64,000 bases of DNA from Bacillota bacterium. Lineage in GTDB: Bacteria > Bacillota > Clostridia > Lachnospirales > Lachnospiraceae. Both the position numbers and the translations under genes were made by a program. Positions 1 through 8,556 of this stretch are shown in pieces (position 1 is the stretch's first letter; every line of letters begins with the position of its first letter). The notes beneath the pieces were generated by a model. That model was not told the DNA's origin, ran no database searches, and was given only the letters and a program-made list of their open reading frames with translations. The DNA lies in assembly GCA_023392535.1 (NCBI GenBank), contig JAEVYY010000002.1, positions 113,344 through 177,343 on the forward strand, in the 5' to 3' direction.

Positions 1-12
1 ATAGCCAGACAC

Positions 13-59
13 AAAAAATCAGATTAGAAATCCATCCACAGGATTCTAGTCTGATTTTT
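13..59 (-). terminator. Intrinsic terminator of the DsbA-like gene
   Basis: Near-perfect inverted repeat (arms 14-29 and 44-59, with one mismatch). It is followed on the minus strand by a run of six T. The right arm overlaps the TAG stop codon of the minus-strand gene. The A/T symmetry means it could also work in the other direction. Confidence 0.75.
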
Positions 60-924
60 GCTTATGTATCTCCTTCATTCGCCACACTGATGTAAGACAA
101 AGCTCTCCCAAAAAATGATGCAATTCATAATGGCCTTTGCGTAAGCCTTTTTGTATAAATGATTTTACCTCAGACTGTTCCATATCGTACATTACTTCCA
201 TCTCTTTCGAAAAAAGAAGTTTGTCATGATTCATAAAATAAGAGAGTGCCGGTACTTTTTTTGGCTTTATATCTTCGATCTTCAGCACTTTTCTTAAGGC
301 ATTGATATAGTCCTCAAGCGGATGATTCCCAACGATTTTTACACCTTCCTTCATTTCATTAACAAATACAACCGTAGGGAAAACGGCAGCACCTAAACTT
401 CGGGCAAGACTAAAATCCTCCTCTAACAGTTTTTGACCAAACGGTGTCTCCGCCTCATGCGCGATTGCTGTTCCATCAAGATTGAGTTTATGAATAATTT
501 CTATGTTAACGGCAACATTTGAAATATTTTTATTACATACAAAGAGTTCTTCTCTTGCACGACGAAGGTATGCAAACGCCTTTGCATCACCATAATACTT
601 TTGTATGATCTTGAATACGCGTGAAGGTGGATAGGAAGATGTTATTGGATTATCTATCATTAAAGAACCATCTATTGGCATCCTGGAAATTTCTGAAACT
701 TCTTTCCAGTGAGAAGCAACATCTGCCGGTTTATAAATTCCATGTTCCGGATCAATTGGTCCATCATTCCATTTTTCCAGCAGGCCTCCCATAACTGTAT
801 GAAAATTAAAATAATCCCCAAACTGCTCCAAAAAACGATGTAACACTGGTTCAAATGCCCAACAATAGGAGCAGATTGGATCTGTAACATAATACAGGTT
901 AATCGTGACTGGTTGTTCCTTCAT
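46..924 (-). CDS. DsbA-family thioredoxin-fold protein, SpxH/FrnE-like
   Basis: The 292-residue protein has a thioredoxin fold with a CxxC motif (C18-S-Y-C21-W) right after the first beta strand. A cis-proline-type FPT motif lies about two thirds along, in GAAVFPTVVFVNE. This is the layout of the DsbA/FrnE superfamily, which includes the ClpXP adaptor SpxH (YjbH) of Firmicutes. There is no signal peptide, so a cytosolic role as disulfide oxidoreductase or Spx-degradation adaptor is likelier than periplasm-type disulfide formation. The start follows a GGAGG-like site. It is monocistronic, ends in its own terminator and diverges from the arsenic operon. The exact partner is not visible from sequence. 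Confidence 0.75.
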   Translation of the reverse strand: MKEQPVTINLYYVTDPICSYCWAFEPVLHRFLEQFGDYFNFHTVMGGLLEKWNDGPIDPEHGIYKPADVASHWKEVSEISRMPIDGSLMIDNPITSSYPPSRVFKIIQKYYGDAKAFAYLRRAREELFVCNKNISNVAVNIEIIHKLNLDGTAIAHEAETPFGQKLLEEDFSLARSLGAAVFPTVVFVNEMKEGVKIVGNHPLEDYINALRKVLKIEDIKPKKVPALSYFMNHDKLLFSKEMEVMYDMEQSEVKSFIQKGLRKGHYELHHFLGELCLTSVWRMKEIHKQKSD

Positions 925-1039
925 ATTTTTTCCTCCAATTCTTCCCCTTTTCTTTTTAAGACATCTTTACTTTTTTATAGTATGAATATTATATCGAATA
1001 AATCTAGGTGGAACAAGGGGCGATTTCATATAAAACAGA

Positions 1040-1068
1040 TTGACAATATTCTATCTGTTGCCTATTAT
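1040..1068 (+). promoter_or_regulatory. Promoter of the arsenic operon
   Basis: TTGACA at 1040-1045, a 17-bp spacer and TATTAT at 1063-1068. This is a near-consensus sigma-A promoter directly upstream of arsR. Its -10 end touches the operator palindrome. Confidence 0.85.
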
Positions 1069-1088
1069 ATATAGATAATCATCTATAT
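1069..1088 (+). promoter_or_regulatory. Likely ArsR operator
   Basis: Perfect inverted repeat ATATAGAT-AATC-ATCTATAT just downstream of the -10 box and before the arsR ribosome-binding site. Dyads of this sort beside the promoter are the usual ArsR/SmtB binding sites. Arsenite would release the repressor. Confidence 0.7.
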
Positions 1089-1100
1089 GAGGAGATAACA

Positions 1101-1424
1101 ATGTATCATAAATATTCTGAACATGTTGGATTATTCAAAGCTCTTGCAGACACGAACCGTCTTATGATTATGGATATGCTATCCTGTGGCGAACTATGTG
1201 CCTGTAGAATTTTAGAGAAGTTCCCTATTACACAGCCAACCCTTTCCCACCATATGAAAATACTTTGTGGCTGTGGCTTGGTTATTGGCCGTAAAGAAGG
1301 CAAATGGATGTATTATTCATTGAATGACGAAAAGGTACAGGACTTTAGGAATTTCTTATGTTCCATTACCATTGATAAAAAAGATTGCATTTGTAAGGAA
1401 GGAGTGTGCAATAGTGGAAAATGA
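1101..1424 (+). CDS. arsR: ArsR-family arsenite-responsive repressor
   Basis: 107-residue winged-helix repressor. The recognition region SQPTLSHHMKIL-type helix and beta wing (REGKWMYYSL) are visible. An ELCAC motif (C33, C35, with C29 close by) matches the ELCxC thiolate site of arsenite-sensing ArsR proteins. A cysteine-rich tail (DCICKEGVC) adds further thiols. It is the first gene of the ars operon, with GAGGAG 8 bases before the ATG, and a promoter plus dyad operator upstream that indicate autoregulation. Its last 11 bases overlap the start of the acr3 efflux gene, so the two are translationally coupled. Confidence 0.92.
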   Translation: MYHKYSEHVGLFKALADTNRLMIMDMLSCGELCACRILEKFPITQPTLSHHMKILCGCGLVIGRKEGKWMYYSLNDEKVQDFRNFLCSITIDKKDCICKEGVCNSGK

Positions 1425-2463
1425 TAAGCAAAATCAAGGTATTGGTTTTTTTGAAAAATATTTAACGGTGTGGGTGCTGCTTTGCATGGCAACTGGTATT
1501 TTAATTGGTAAATTCTTACCCATAATCCCCTCTTTTTTGGGTCGTTTTGCGTACGCACAGGTATCTATCCCGATAGCCATTCTAATCTGGCTAATGATTT
1601 TTCCTATGATGCTAAAGGTAGATTTTAAAAGTATTCGAGACGTTGGAAAAAATCCAAAAGGCCTTTTTGTAACTTGGGTTACAAATTGGTTGATAAAACC
1701 TTTTACCATGTTTGGGATTGCAAGTTTCTTTTTCTTTATAATTTTCAAATCATACATTCCAGAGAATTTGGCAAAGGACTATCTGGCCGGGGCTATACTA
1801 CTTGGTGCCGCTCCTTGCACCGCAATGGTATTTGTGTGGAGTCATTTAACAAAGGGCGATCCAGCCTACACTGTGGTACAGGTCGCTACCAACGATCTGA
1901 TTATCCTTGTCGCCTTTACACCGATTGTTGGCTTCCTTCTTGGCATAAGTGGCATTTCTATTCCGTGGGATACACTTTTAATATCCGTTTTTCTGTTCGT
2001 TGTGATCCCCCTTGCGGCAGGTATCCTTACCAGAACACAGCTTATGAAACGAAAAGGGAAAGAATACTTTATTAACAATTTTTTACCAAAATGGAATAAC
2101 ATTACTGTTGTTGGTCTACTTTTGACCCTAATCATCATTTTTTCTTTTCAGGGAAATATCATTTTGGAAAACCCGTTGCACATCCTACTGATTGCGGCGC
2201 CCCTGACGATTCAGACATTCCTGATTTTCTTTATTGCCTATTTGACGAGCAAGGTGCTAAGGCTGCCCCACAAAATCGCTGCTCCTGCTGGAATGATTGG
2301 GGCATCAAACTTCTTTGAACTTGCCGTTGCCGTTGCCGTCGCCCTGTTTGGTGCAAAGTCACCTGTTGCATTGGCTACCATTGTGGGAGTGCTTACGGAA
2401 GTTCCCGTAATGCTTATACTTGTTAAAATTGCAAATAAGACAAAAAATTGGTTTCCTATATGA
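1414..2463 (+). CDS. acr3: ACR3-type arsenite efflux permease
   Basis: About 349 residues with ten predicted hydrophobic segments. It has the motif AAPCTAMVFVWS, whose cysteine is essential in the ACR3 (BASS-related) family, and a late APAGMIGASNFFELAVA segment, also typical. It exports As(III) using the membrane potential. The start chosen is GTG at 1414, with GGAAGGAG about 8 bases upstream. An ATG at 1324 lies deep inside arsR and has no ribosome-binding site. It overlaps the end of arsR and is followed by arsC, so the three form one detoxification operon in which arsC makes the arsenite that Acr3 exports. Confidence 0.93.
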   Translation: MENDKQNQGIGFFEKYLTVWVLLCMATGILIGKFLPIIPSFLGRFAYAQVSIPIAILIWLMIFPMMLKVDFKSIRDVGKNPKGLFVTWVTNWLIKPFTMFGIASFFFFIIFKSYIPENLAKDYLAGAILLGAAPCTAMVFVWSHLTKGDPAYTVVQVATNDLIILVAFTPIVGFLLGISGISIPWDTLLISVFLFVVIPLAAGILTRTQLMKRKGKEYFINNFLPKWNNITVVGLLLTLIIIFSFQGNIILENPLHILLIAAPLTIQTFLIFFIAYLTSKVLRLPHKIAAPAGMIGASNFFELAVAVAVALFGAKSPVALATIVGVLTEVPVMLILVKIANKTKNWFPI

Positions 2464-2495
2464 GGCCATATATTTACTTATAGGAGGTATAGAGC

Positions 2496-2921
2496 ATGCA
2501 TAAAATTGCCTTTGTCTGCGTGCACAATTCCTGCCGTTCCCAGATCGCAGAGACGTTATGCATGCTTTTTGCATCCGATGTGTTTGTGTGCTATTCGGCT
2601 GGAACAGAAATAAAACAACAAATAAATCAGGATGCTGTACGTCTGGTAAAAAGACTTTATGGAATTGATATGGAAAAAACGCAGTACCCCAAGCTGCTAT
2701 CTGATATCCCACCCGTAGATATTGTTGTTACCATGGGCTGCAACGTAACGTGTCCGTTTCTGCCCTGCAAGCATCGGGAAGATTGGGGGCTTGATGACCC
2801 CAGCGGCATGGAGGATATCATATTTTTAAACACAATTTCCCTGATTCGAGATAACATCTTAAACCTCAGGGAACGCGTCCAAAAAGGCGAGCTCCTGATT
2901 GACAACAATAATAAATCGTGA
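2496..2921 (+). CDS. arsC: Thioredoxin-coupled arsenate reductase, low-molecular-weight phosphatase fold
   Basis: 141 residues. It begins with the P-loop C8-VHNSC-R14-S (CX5R) of the low-molecular-weight phosphatase fold. The redox loop GCNVTCPFLPC gives C82, C86 and C91, equivalent to the Cys82/Cys89 relay of Staphylococcus ArsC. DDPSG near residue 101 supplies the general acid. It reduces arsenate to arsenite for Acr3. A perfect AGGAGG stands 8 bases before the ATG. The promoter of the next transcription unit (2899-2927) lies inside the last codons of this gene. Confidence 0.92.
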   Translation: MHKIAFVCVHNSCRSQIAETLCMLFASDVFVCYSAGTEIKQQINQDAVRLVKRLYGIDMEKTQYPKLLSDIPPVDIVVTMGCNVTCPFLPCKHREDWGLDDPSGMEDIIFLNTISLIRDNILNLRERVQKGELLIDNNNKS

Positions 2922-2927
2922 TAGAAT
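2899..2927 (+). promoter_or_regulatory. Promoter of the ABC-F leader transcript
   Basis: TTGACA (2899-2904), 17 bp, TAGAAT (2922-2927). It lies over the 3' end of arsC and about 30 bases before a small leader ORF, so the ABC-F unit can be transcribed independently of the ars operon. Confidence 0.8.
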
Positions 2928-2958
2928 CATATCGTTTAAGCAAAAAGGAGAACCTATT

Positions 2959-3048
2959 ATGAGTTTCCATTTAACTGATCAATTTAAAAAGAGAATCAGC
3001 TCTGTACAATCCATACCGATGAAACATTGTACAGAGTATAGCGTATAA
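2959..3048 (+). CDS. Leader peptide of the ABC-F gene (29 aa)
   Basis: ATG with AAAAGGAG 8 bases upstream encodes 29 residues starting MSFHLTDQFKKR and ending HCTEYSV. It has no known domain. It sits between a strong promoter and two terminators in front of an ABC-F resistance gene, and its codons overlap the first RNA hairpin (3000-3036). This is the usual position of a ribosome-stalling leader that senses a translation inhibitor. The peptide's role is inferred from context; the reading frame, ribosome-binding site and overlap are seen directly. Confidence 0.7.
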   Translation: MSFHLTDQFKKRISSVQSIPMKHCTEYSV

Positions 3049-3127
3049 ATAAACGTGATAGGATTTCATCGGAAAACGGAGCAATGTGTATACTGATGCC
3101 ATCAGCATATCTATTGCTTGTTTTCCG
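3000..3127 (+). promoter_or_regulatory. Competing RNA folds of the ABC-F attenuator
   Basis: A perfect 11-bp stem pairs 3000-3010 with 3026-3036. Its loop (CCGATGAAA, 3016-3024) is also exactly complementary to TTTCATCGG at 3064-3072. A third long hairpin pairs CGGAAAAC (3070-3077) with GTTTTCCG (3120-3127), with further inner pairing. Since the folds share segments, ribosome position on the leader ORF could decide which one forms. Confidence 0.6.
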
Positions 3128-3144
3128 TATGTAAATGAGACGTT

Positions 3145-3187
3145 AAAAGGCTATGGACAATGTTTTGTCCATAGCCTTTTGTTTTTT
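3145..3187 (+). terminator. Attenuator terminator 1, upstream of the ABC-F gene
   Basis: Perfect 16-bp stem (AAAAGGCTATGGACAA with its complement), 4-base loop, then GTTTTTT. It lies within the leader, before the structural gene. Confidence 0.85.
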
Positions 3188-3205
3188 GCAAGAACTAATT
3201 TAAGG

Positions 3206-3251
3206 AAAAGCAGAAGGTTCGTACACTTAGTACGTTACCTTCTGCTTTTTT
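3206..3251 (+). terminator. Attenuator terminator 2, upstream of the ABC-F gene
   Basis: 13-bp stem pairing 3206-3218 with 3237-3249, with an inner GTAC/GTAC pairing and six or more T at the end. It is the second terminator in tandem, about 55 bases before the ABC-F start codon. Confidence 0.8.
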
Positions 3252-3306
3252 GTTCGTATACCTTGTTAACAATTTTTTACTAAATCAAGAAAGGAACTAA
3301 CATACT

Positions 3307-4848
3307 ATGAGTTTATTAGAAATAAAAGGATTAACACATTCATTTGGTGAAAACCAACTTTATAAAAATGTAAATTTATCGCTCAATAAAGGAGAGCACA
3401 TTGGTATCGTTGGACAAAACGGATCCGGAAAAAGTACTTTTATTAAAATTTGCACACAACAAGTAATTCCCGATGCTGGAAGAATTCTATGGCGGCCCCA
3501 ACTATCAATCGGATATTTAGATCAATATGCTGACATTGATGAACAGGTAACTATATATACTTTTTTAAGGTCAGCTTTTTCAAATCTCTATGAAGTTGAG
3601 AAAGAAATGACACTGCTCTATGAAAAATCCGTTCATGATAACATGAACTATTTAGAACGTGCTGCTAAACTTCAAGAAAAGCTTGAAATACACAATTTCT
3701 ATTCTATTGATACACAAATCGAACAAGTAGCGAATGGCTTAGGATTACTGGCAATTGGCCTTGATCGCCCTATTGCGCAAATGAGTGGGGGACAACGTGC
3801 AAAAGTAATATTGGCAAAGTTACTTCTGGAAAAACCAGAAGTACTCTTAATGGATGAACCCACAAATTTTTTGGACAAAGAGCATATTACTTGGCTTTCT
3901 GATTATCTATCGGAATTAAATAATGCTTATATGGTGGTATCTCATGATTATGTTTTTTTAGATAAGATTGCAAATCGTATCTATGACATAGGGTACCATT
4001 CTATCACAAAATATCATGGCACTTATACGGAATTCCTGAAAAAGAAAACATTTTTAAGAGAAGATTATGAACGTCAATATACTGCACAACAAAAGCAGAT
4101 AAAGAAAACCGAAGAATTCATCCGTAAAAATATTGCCGGACAGAACTCAAAAATGGCGAGAGGAAGGCAAAAACAACTAGCCCATATGAATAAAATAGAA
4201 GCACTGGAAAAAACGGAAAATAAGCCTTACTTCCATTTTCCAGAACTTCCCTATACTAACACAGAGCATTTAAGCGTTAAAAATTTAGCGATTGGATATC
4301 ACTCCCCTATTCTAACCAATATTGATTTTACTATAAGAGGAGGTGAAAAAGTGGTAATCACAGGCTTTAATGGAATTGGTAAATCAACCTTGTTAAAAAC
4401 TTTAATGGGACAAGTTCCAACTCTTCACGGAGCATATAACTTCTCCCGACAAGTCTCACTTGGATATTTTGAGCAGGATTTAAAGTGGAGCGATAAAACA
4501 CGAACGCCCATACAGATTGTTTCCGATGCCCATCCGAATATGCTGATAAAAGAGGTAAGGAAGCATCTTGCACGGTGTGGTATTTCGAGTAAGCATGCAA
4601 TGCAATCAATTGGTACTTTAAGTGGTGGAGAACAAGCAAAAGTTAAAATCTGCCTCTTACTCTTGATAACATGCAACTTTCTAATATTAGATGAACCAAC
4701 AAATCACCTAGATGTGCAAGCAAAAGAGGCCTTAAAGGAGGCCCTATGTAAATTTTCAGGTACGCTATTACTCGTTTCACACGAGGAACTATTCTACCGT
4801 GACTGGACGCACCGGGTAATTGATATCCATACACATCAAGAACCCTAA
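3307..4848 (+). CDS. ABC-F family ribosome-protection ATPase (antibiotic resistance type)
   Basis: 513 residues with two ABC domains and no membrane segment. NBD1: Walker A GQNGSGKST (about 36-44), signature MSGGQ, Walker B LLMDEPTNFLD. NBD2: GFNGIGKST, LSGGEQAK, LILDEPTNHLD. Between them is a charged, long interdomain linker (about 240-330), the region that reaches the peptidyl-transferase centre in resistance ABC-Fs. Such proteins dislodge lincosamides, streptogramin A, pleuromutilins or phenicols from the ribosome; the spectrum cannot be read from sequence. The regulated leader with tandem terminators supports a resistance role over a housekeeping EttA/Uup-type role. It converges with hydF, with only 9 bases between them. 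Confidence 0.88.
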   Translation: MSLLEIKGLTHSFGENQLYKNVNLSLNKGEHIGIVGQNGSGKSTFIKICTQQVIPDAGRILWRPQLSIGYLDQYADIDEQVTIYTFLRSAFSNLYEVEKEMTLLYEKSVHDNMNYLERAAKLQEKLEIHNFYSIDTQIEQVANGLGLLAIGLDRPIAQMSGGQRAKVILAKLLLEKPEVLLMDEPTNFLDKEHITWLSDYLSELNNAYMVVSHDYVFLDKIANRIYDIGYHSITKYHGTYTEFLKKKTFLREDYERQYTAQQKQIKKTEEFIRKNIAGQNSKMARGRQKQLAHMNKIEALEKTENKPYFHFPELPYTNTEHLSVKNLAIGYHSPILTNIDFTIRGGEKVVITGFNGIGKSTLLKTLMGQVPTLHGAYNFSRQVSLGYFEQDLKWSDKTRTPIQIVSDAHPNMLIKEVRKHLARCGISSKHAMQSIGTLSGGEQAKVKICLLLLITCNFLILDEPTNHLDVQAKEALKEALCKFSGTLLLVSHEELFYRDWTHRVIDIHTHQEP

Positions 4849-4857
4849 GATAAGGTA

Positions 4858-6063
4858 CTATTCCTCAATTTCAGCCAGAATATATGGGAACATAGCGATG
4901 CTTCTCTTAAGAATTCCCTGCATGTAAGCGATAAGAATCCCGTAATTGGTGATCGGTACGTGTTGATTTTCGGCGCATTTCTGCCGGTATTTCATCTCTC
5001 TTTCGTTCAACATGCAACCTCCGCAGTGAACAATCAATTTGTATTCTGACAAATCATCAACGAATTCGGTACCCGATGTGAACTTAAAGTTTAATTGCTT
5101 CTTGGTGTAATTCTGAACCCATCTTGGGATCTTAACGCTCCCGATATCGTCACATTGTCTGTGATGAGTACATCCTTCTGAGATGAGAACCGTATCACCG
5201 TCCTGTAGCGAATCCAGTGTTTTTGCTCCTCTTACGGCCGCTTCCAGACTGCCCTTGTATCTTGCAAAAAGTATGGAAAACGAAGTTAAAAAAATATCCT
5301 TGGGGGTATCCATTGATACCTTTGCAAATGCCTGACTGTCAGTAATGACAAGCTTCGGCTTTTTACCCAGACTTTCCAGCGTTTCTTGTAGCCCGTTCTC
5401 TTTCACTACAATGGCAATCGCATTTGCTTCCAGAATATCACGGATGGTCTGCTGCTGTGGCAGGATCAGACGACCTTTGGGAGCAGCTTTGTCAATTGGA
5501 GTGACAAGCACAACAAAATCCGACGGATTAATAAGATCACCCACAATCTTACTCATAGGTTCCTCCAAAACAACCGACGCAGCAATTTTTTCTTTTAATT
5601 TTTGAATGTTGCTTCCTGTTGTTGCGCTGACATATATTTCATGCTCGTTTTCCAGATTTTTCTGCTCTATCAAATCAGATTTATTATATACAACAATATA
5701 ATTGAGATTCATGTCACGGAACCGTGCGATCAGTTCTTCGTCTTCTTTGGTTTTACCGCAGCCAGAATCGACCACCAATACGGCAATATCTGTTTTATTA
5801 AGTACTTGGTGGCTTTTTCTCACGCGCTGCTCTCCTAAGATACCCGTATCATCTATGCCTGGCGTATCGATAATCATAACGGGACCCAGTGGCAACAGTT
5901 CCATGGTTTTGTATACCGGATCGGTCGTCGTTCCCTTTACCTCTGATACAATTGTAAGATCCTGCCCTATCACGGCATTTACCACACTCGATTTTCCTGC
6001 ATTTCTTTTTCCAAAGAAACCGATATGGATACGATTTGCAGATGGTGTATCATTCATTCCCAT
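4858..6063 (-). CDS. hydF: [FeFe]-hydrogenase maturation GTPase/scaffold HydF
   Basis: 401 residues. The N-terminal Era-like GTPase domain has Walker A GKRNAGKSS (18-26), DTPG and NKSD. A dimerisation domain follows. The C-terminal Fe-S domain carries the cluster-ligand residues in CTHHRQC and VHCGGC. HydF holds the 2Fe subcluster built by HydE and HydG and hands it to apo-hydrogenase. It is the last gene of the minus-strand operon TM1266-type regulator, hydE, hydG, hydF, 17 bases after hydG. AAAGGAGG lies 11 bases before the first ATG; a second ATG two codons later is also possible. Confidence 0.95.
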   Translation of the reverse strand: MGMNDTPSANRIHIGFFGKRNAGKSSVVNAVIGQDLTIVSEVKGTTTDPVYKTMELLPLGPVMIIDTPGIDDTGILGEQRVRKSHQVLNKTDIAVLVVDSGCGKTKEDEELIARFRDMNLNYIVVYNKSDLIEQKNLENEHEIYVSATTGSNIQKLKEKIAASVVLEEPMSKIVGDLINPSDFVVLVTPIDKAAPKGRLILPQQQTIRDILEANAIAIVVKENGLQETLESLGKKPKLVITDSQAFAKVSMDTPKDIFLTSFSILFARYKGSLEAAVRGAKTLDSLQDGDTVLISEGCTHHRQCDDIGSVKIPRWVQNYTKKQLNFKFTSGTEFVDDLSEYKLIVHCGGCMLNEREMKYRQKCAENQHVPITNYGILIAYMQGILKRSIAMFPYILAEIEE

Positions 6064-6080
6064 ATTGTTTCTATCCTCCT

Positions 6081-7499
6081 TTATAATCTGAAATCGCGGC
6101 TGCCATTGCTGATTTTGGTCAAATTCTGCGTTACGATCTCTCTGACTTTTTCTTTGGGAATATCTTCAATTCCTCTTCGAATCAGTGCCTCACCCACTGC
6201 TTTGGTTTGAGGCGAAGCATAATCCTCCAGATATTCCTTTAGTGTCATAAGCGCATTCGGATGACAACAGTTCTGTATCTGCCCACTCTTGCACAAACTC
6301 ATAAATCTATCACCCGTTCTGCCTTCTCTGTAGCAGGCCGTGCAAAAGCTTGGAATATACCCCAAATCTATCAACCACTTTACAATTTCATCCAAAGTTC
6401 TCCGGTCACTTATATCAAATTGAGCGGAATTTTGCTCTTCCGGCTCGGGTCTCTCATATCCGCCGACACTTGTTTTGGATCCACCGCTAATTTGAGAAAC
6501 CCCCAGGTGCAGGACGCGTTCTCTGCATTCTTTGCTTTCCCTAGTTGATATGATCATTCCCGTGTATGGCACTGAGATACGGATACAAGCTACAATTTTA
6601 GCAAATACATCATCGTTGATCCCATTATGGAAAGACGACGGATCGATATCTTCTGCTGGACGTATTCTCGGCACGCTGATTGTGTGGGGACCCACGCCGA
6701 ACACTGCTTCAAGGTGCTCAGCATGCATTAGTAATGCTGCAAATTCATACCGATATCGTTCCAATCCAAACAGAACACCCAAACCGACATCATCGATGCC
6801 ACCCAGCATAGCACGATCCATTGCTTCGGTGTGCCAGTCATAATCGTGTTTTGGTCCTGTAGGATGCAGTTTTTCATAGCTTTCCTTATGATAAGTTTCC
6901 TGGAATAGGATATAGGTCCCGATGCCTGCATTTTTCAGTTTGGTATAGTTTTCAACCGTCGTGGCAGCGATATTGACGTTGACTCTGCGGATTGCGCCGT
7001 TTTTATGTTGGACATTGTAAATTGTATCAATAGATTCAAGAATATACTCAATAGGATTGTTTACAGGATCTTCCCCAGCTTCCAATGCAAGACGTTTATG
7101 TCCTAAATCCTGCACTGCTATAACCTCCCGTCTTATTTCTTCCTGTGTCATTTTCTTTCTTGTAATATGTTTATTGCTCCTATGATAAGGACAATAGACA
7201 CAACCATTTACGCAATAGTTAGATAAATAGAGTGGCGCAAATATTACGATTCGGTTCCCATAAAAATCCTTTTTTATCTGCTCAGCGAGCTGATAGATCT
7301 CTTTATTTTTTTCTTCGTTCTCACAATCCAGCAAAACAGCAGCCTCCCTATGTGAAAGACCTTTACGAAGTTTAGCCTTTTCTATGATGCTGTCGATAAG
7401 TGCGATATTGTTCCTGTTTTTTTCTGCGTACTCCAGAGTAGCAAGAACTTCTTGGTCTGATATGAAATCTTCTGCTTTAGATGATTTTAAATTGTACAT
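6081..7499 (-). CDS. hydG: [FeFe]-hydrogenase maturase HydG, radical SAM tyrosine lyase
   Basis: 472 residues, the usual family length. The radical-SAM cluster motif is C96-VNG-C100-VY-C103 (CX3CX2C). The C-terminal auxiliary cluster motif FCTACYREGRTG, with a later C before KSGQ, is diagnostic of HydG as opposed to ThiH. It cleaves tyrosine to make the CO and cyanide ligands of the H-cluster. AAAAGGAG lies 7 bases before the ATG. It is 13 bases downstream of hydE and 17 bases upstream of hydF on the same strand. Confidence 0.95.
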   Translation of the reverse strand: MYNLKSSKAEDFISDQEVLATLEYAEKNRNNIALIDSIIEKAKLRKGLSHREAAVLLDCENEEKNKEIYQLAEQIKKDFYGNRIVIFAPLYLSNYCVNGCVYCPYHRSNKHITRKKMTQEEIRREVIAVQDLGHKRLALEAGEDPVNNPIEYILESIDTIYNVQHKNGAIRRVNVNIAATTVENYTKLKNAGIGTYILFQETYHKESYEKLHPTGPKHDYDWHTEAMDRAMLGGIDDVGLGVLFGLERYRYEFAALLMHAEHLEAVFGVGPHTISVPRIRPAEDIDPSSFHNGINDDVFAKIVACIRISVPYTGMIISTRESKECRERVLHLGVSQISGGSKTSVGGYERPEPEEQNSAQFDISDRRTLDEIVKWLIDLGYIPSFCTACYREGRTGDRFMSLCKSGQIQNCCHPNALMTLKEYLEDYASPQTKAVGEALIRRGIEDIPKEKVREIVTQNLTKISNGSRDFRL

Positions 7500-7512
7500 A
7501 ATAATACTCCTT

Positions 7513-8556
7513 TTAAAAGATTAATTTATGGTCTCCACGTGTTACCTGTATTTGATAACCAATGCTATTCATACGATTTTGTAGGCAGTATCGACATTCA
7601 GCTGCTTCATCTCCAGTACAGATCTTATTGTCGTAGAGCATATATTTTTTTCTTACATTGGTAGGTGTCAGGTTGGGCATCACGACATTTGCTCCTGCAA
7701 GAATACCGCGTTCCCTTCCTTCTGGATGAATTGTTCCAAGTGCAGTGGTTGCAGGCAGTAAGACACTTGGAAGCATTAAACGGATGATAGCAAGTAAAAA
7801 TAATGTAAGTTCCAGCGTTCCTGCTTCGCTGGCCGCAAACGGTGTAGCATTATGTGGTATGAACGGACCAATACCGACCATGTGAGGATTAAGCTCCTTT
7901 ATAAATAGCAAATCCTCCACCAGGCAATCAGTAGTCTGGTACGGTGATCCAACCATGAATCCGCATCCGACCTGATAACCAATCTGTTTAAGATCATAAA
8001 GGCACTGCTTCCTAGTTTCAAGTTTCATCGTAGCAGGATGAAGCTTTTCATAATGTCCATCGTTTGCAGTTTCATGCCGGAGCAAGTAACGATCAGCCCC
8101 TGCTGCATAAAATTCACTATAGGCTTCATAGCTTTTTTCACCTATGGAAAGCGTAATCGCACAATTAGAATGATTTTTCTTTATGCTCTTTATAATATCC
8201 ACCATTTTTTCATCCGTATAATATCCATCCTCACCGCCCTGCAGTACAAATGTACGAAATCCCAATTCATATCCAGTCGCACAGCAGTCAAGGATCTGCT
8301 CTTTTGATAAGCGGTATCGTTCCGCAACAAGGTTGCTATTGCGGATACCGCAATAGAAGCAGTCGTTCCTGCAGTAGTTCGTGAACTCTATCAGTCCCCG
8401 TATGTATACGTCATGTCCGTAATGATCAATACGAACTTTTCTAGCTTTTTTAAAGAGATATTCCGAAAGCTCTGAATTCCGATTGTCAATAAGTACCTTG
8501 TATTCTTCTGGTGAAAGTGCACGCGTTTCATAAAGCTTGTCAATGAGCTGATTCAT
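7513..8556 (-). CDS. hydE: [FeFe]-hydrogenase maturase HydE, radical SAM
   Basis: 347 residues with CX3CX2C (C62, C66, C69, in FTNYCRNDCFYCG) on a radical-SAM TIM barrel. Similarity runs through the QGGEDG and MVGSPYQT segments typical of HydE/BioB-like enzymes. HydE contributes to building the dithiomethylamine-bridged diiron subcluster. Its start overlaps the end of the TM1266-type regulator gene by 17 bases, so they are probably translationally coupled. No PylB or BioB context is present, and hydG and hydF are adjacent, which makes the assignment secure. Confidence 0.94.
   Translation of the reverse strand: MNQLIDKLYETRALSPEEYKVLIDNRNSELSEYLFKKARKVRIDHYGHDVYIRGLIEFTNYCRNDCFYCGIRNSNLVAERYRLSKEQILDCCATGYELGFRTFVLQGGEDGYYTDEKMVDIIKSIKKNHSNCAITLSIGEKSYEAYSEFYAAGADRYLLRHETANDGHYEKLHPATMKLETRKQCLYDLKQIGYQVGCGFMVGSPYQTTDCLVEDLLFIKELNPHMVGIGPFIPHNATPFAASEAGTLELTLFLLAIIRLMLPSVLLPATTALGTIHPEGRERGILAGANVVMPNLTPTNVRKKYMLYDNKICTGDEAAECRYCLQNRMNSIGYQIQVTRGDHKLIF

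Noticed and set aside
1324..1413. ATG upstream start for the arsenite permease
   Set aside because: It lies inside arsR without a ribosome-binding site; GTG at 1414 has one at proper distance and fits the family's N-terminus.
3307..4848. Calling the ABC-F protein a housekeeping EttA/Uup-type factor
   Set aside because: The leader-peptide attenuator and linker length point to a resistance-type ABC-F instead.
5702..6091. Long open frame on the plus strand opposite hydF
   Set aside because: It is the antisense shadow of a strongly supported gene and has no ribosome-binding site or recognisable domain.
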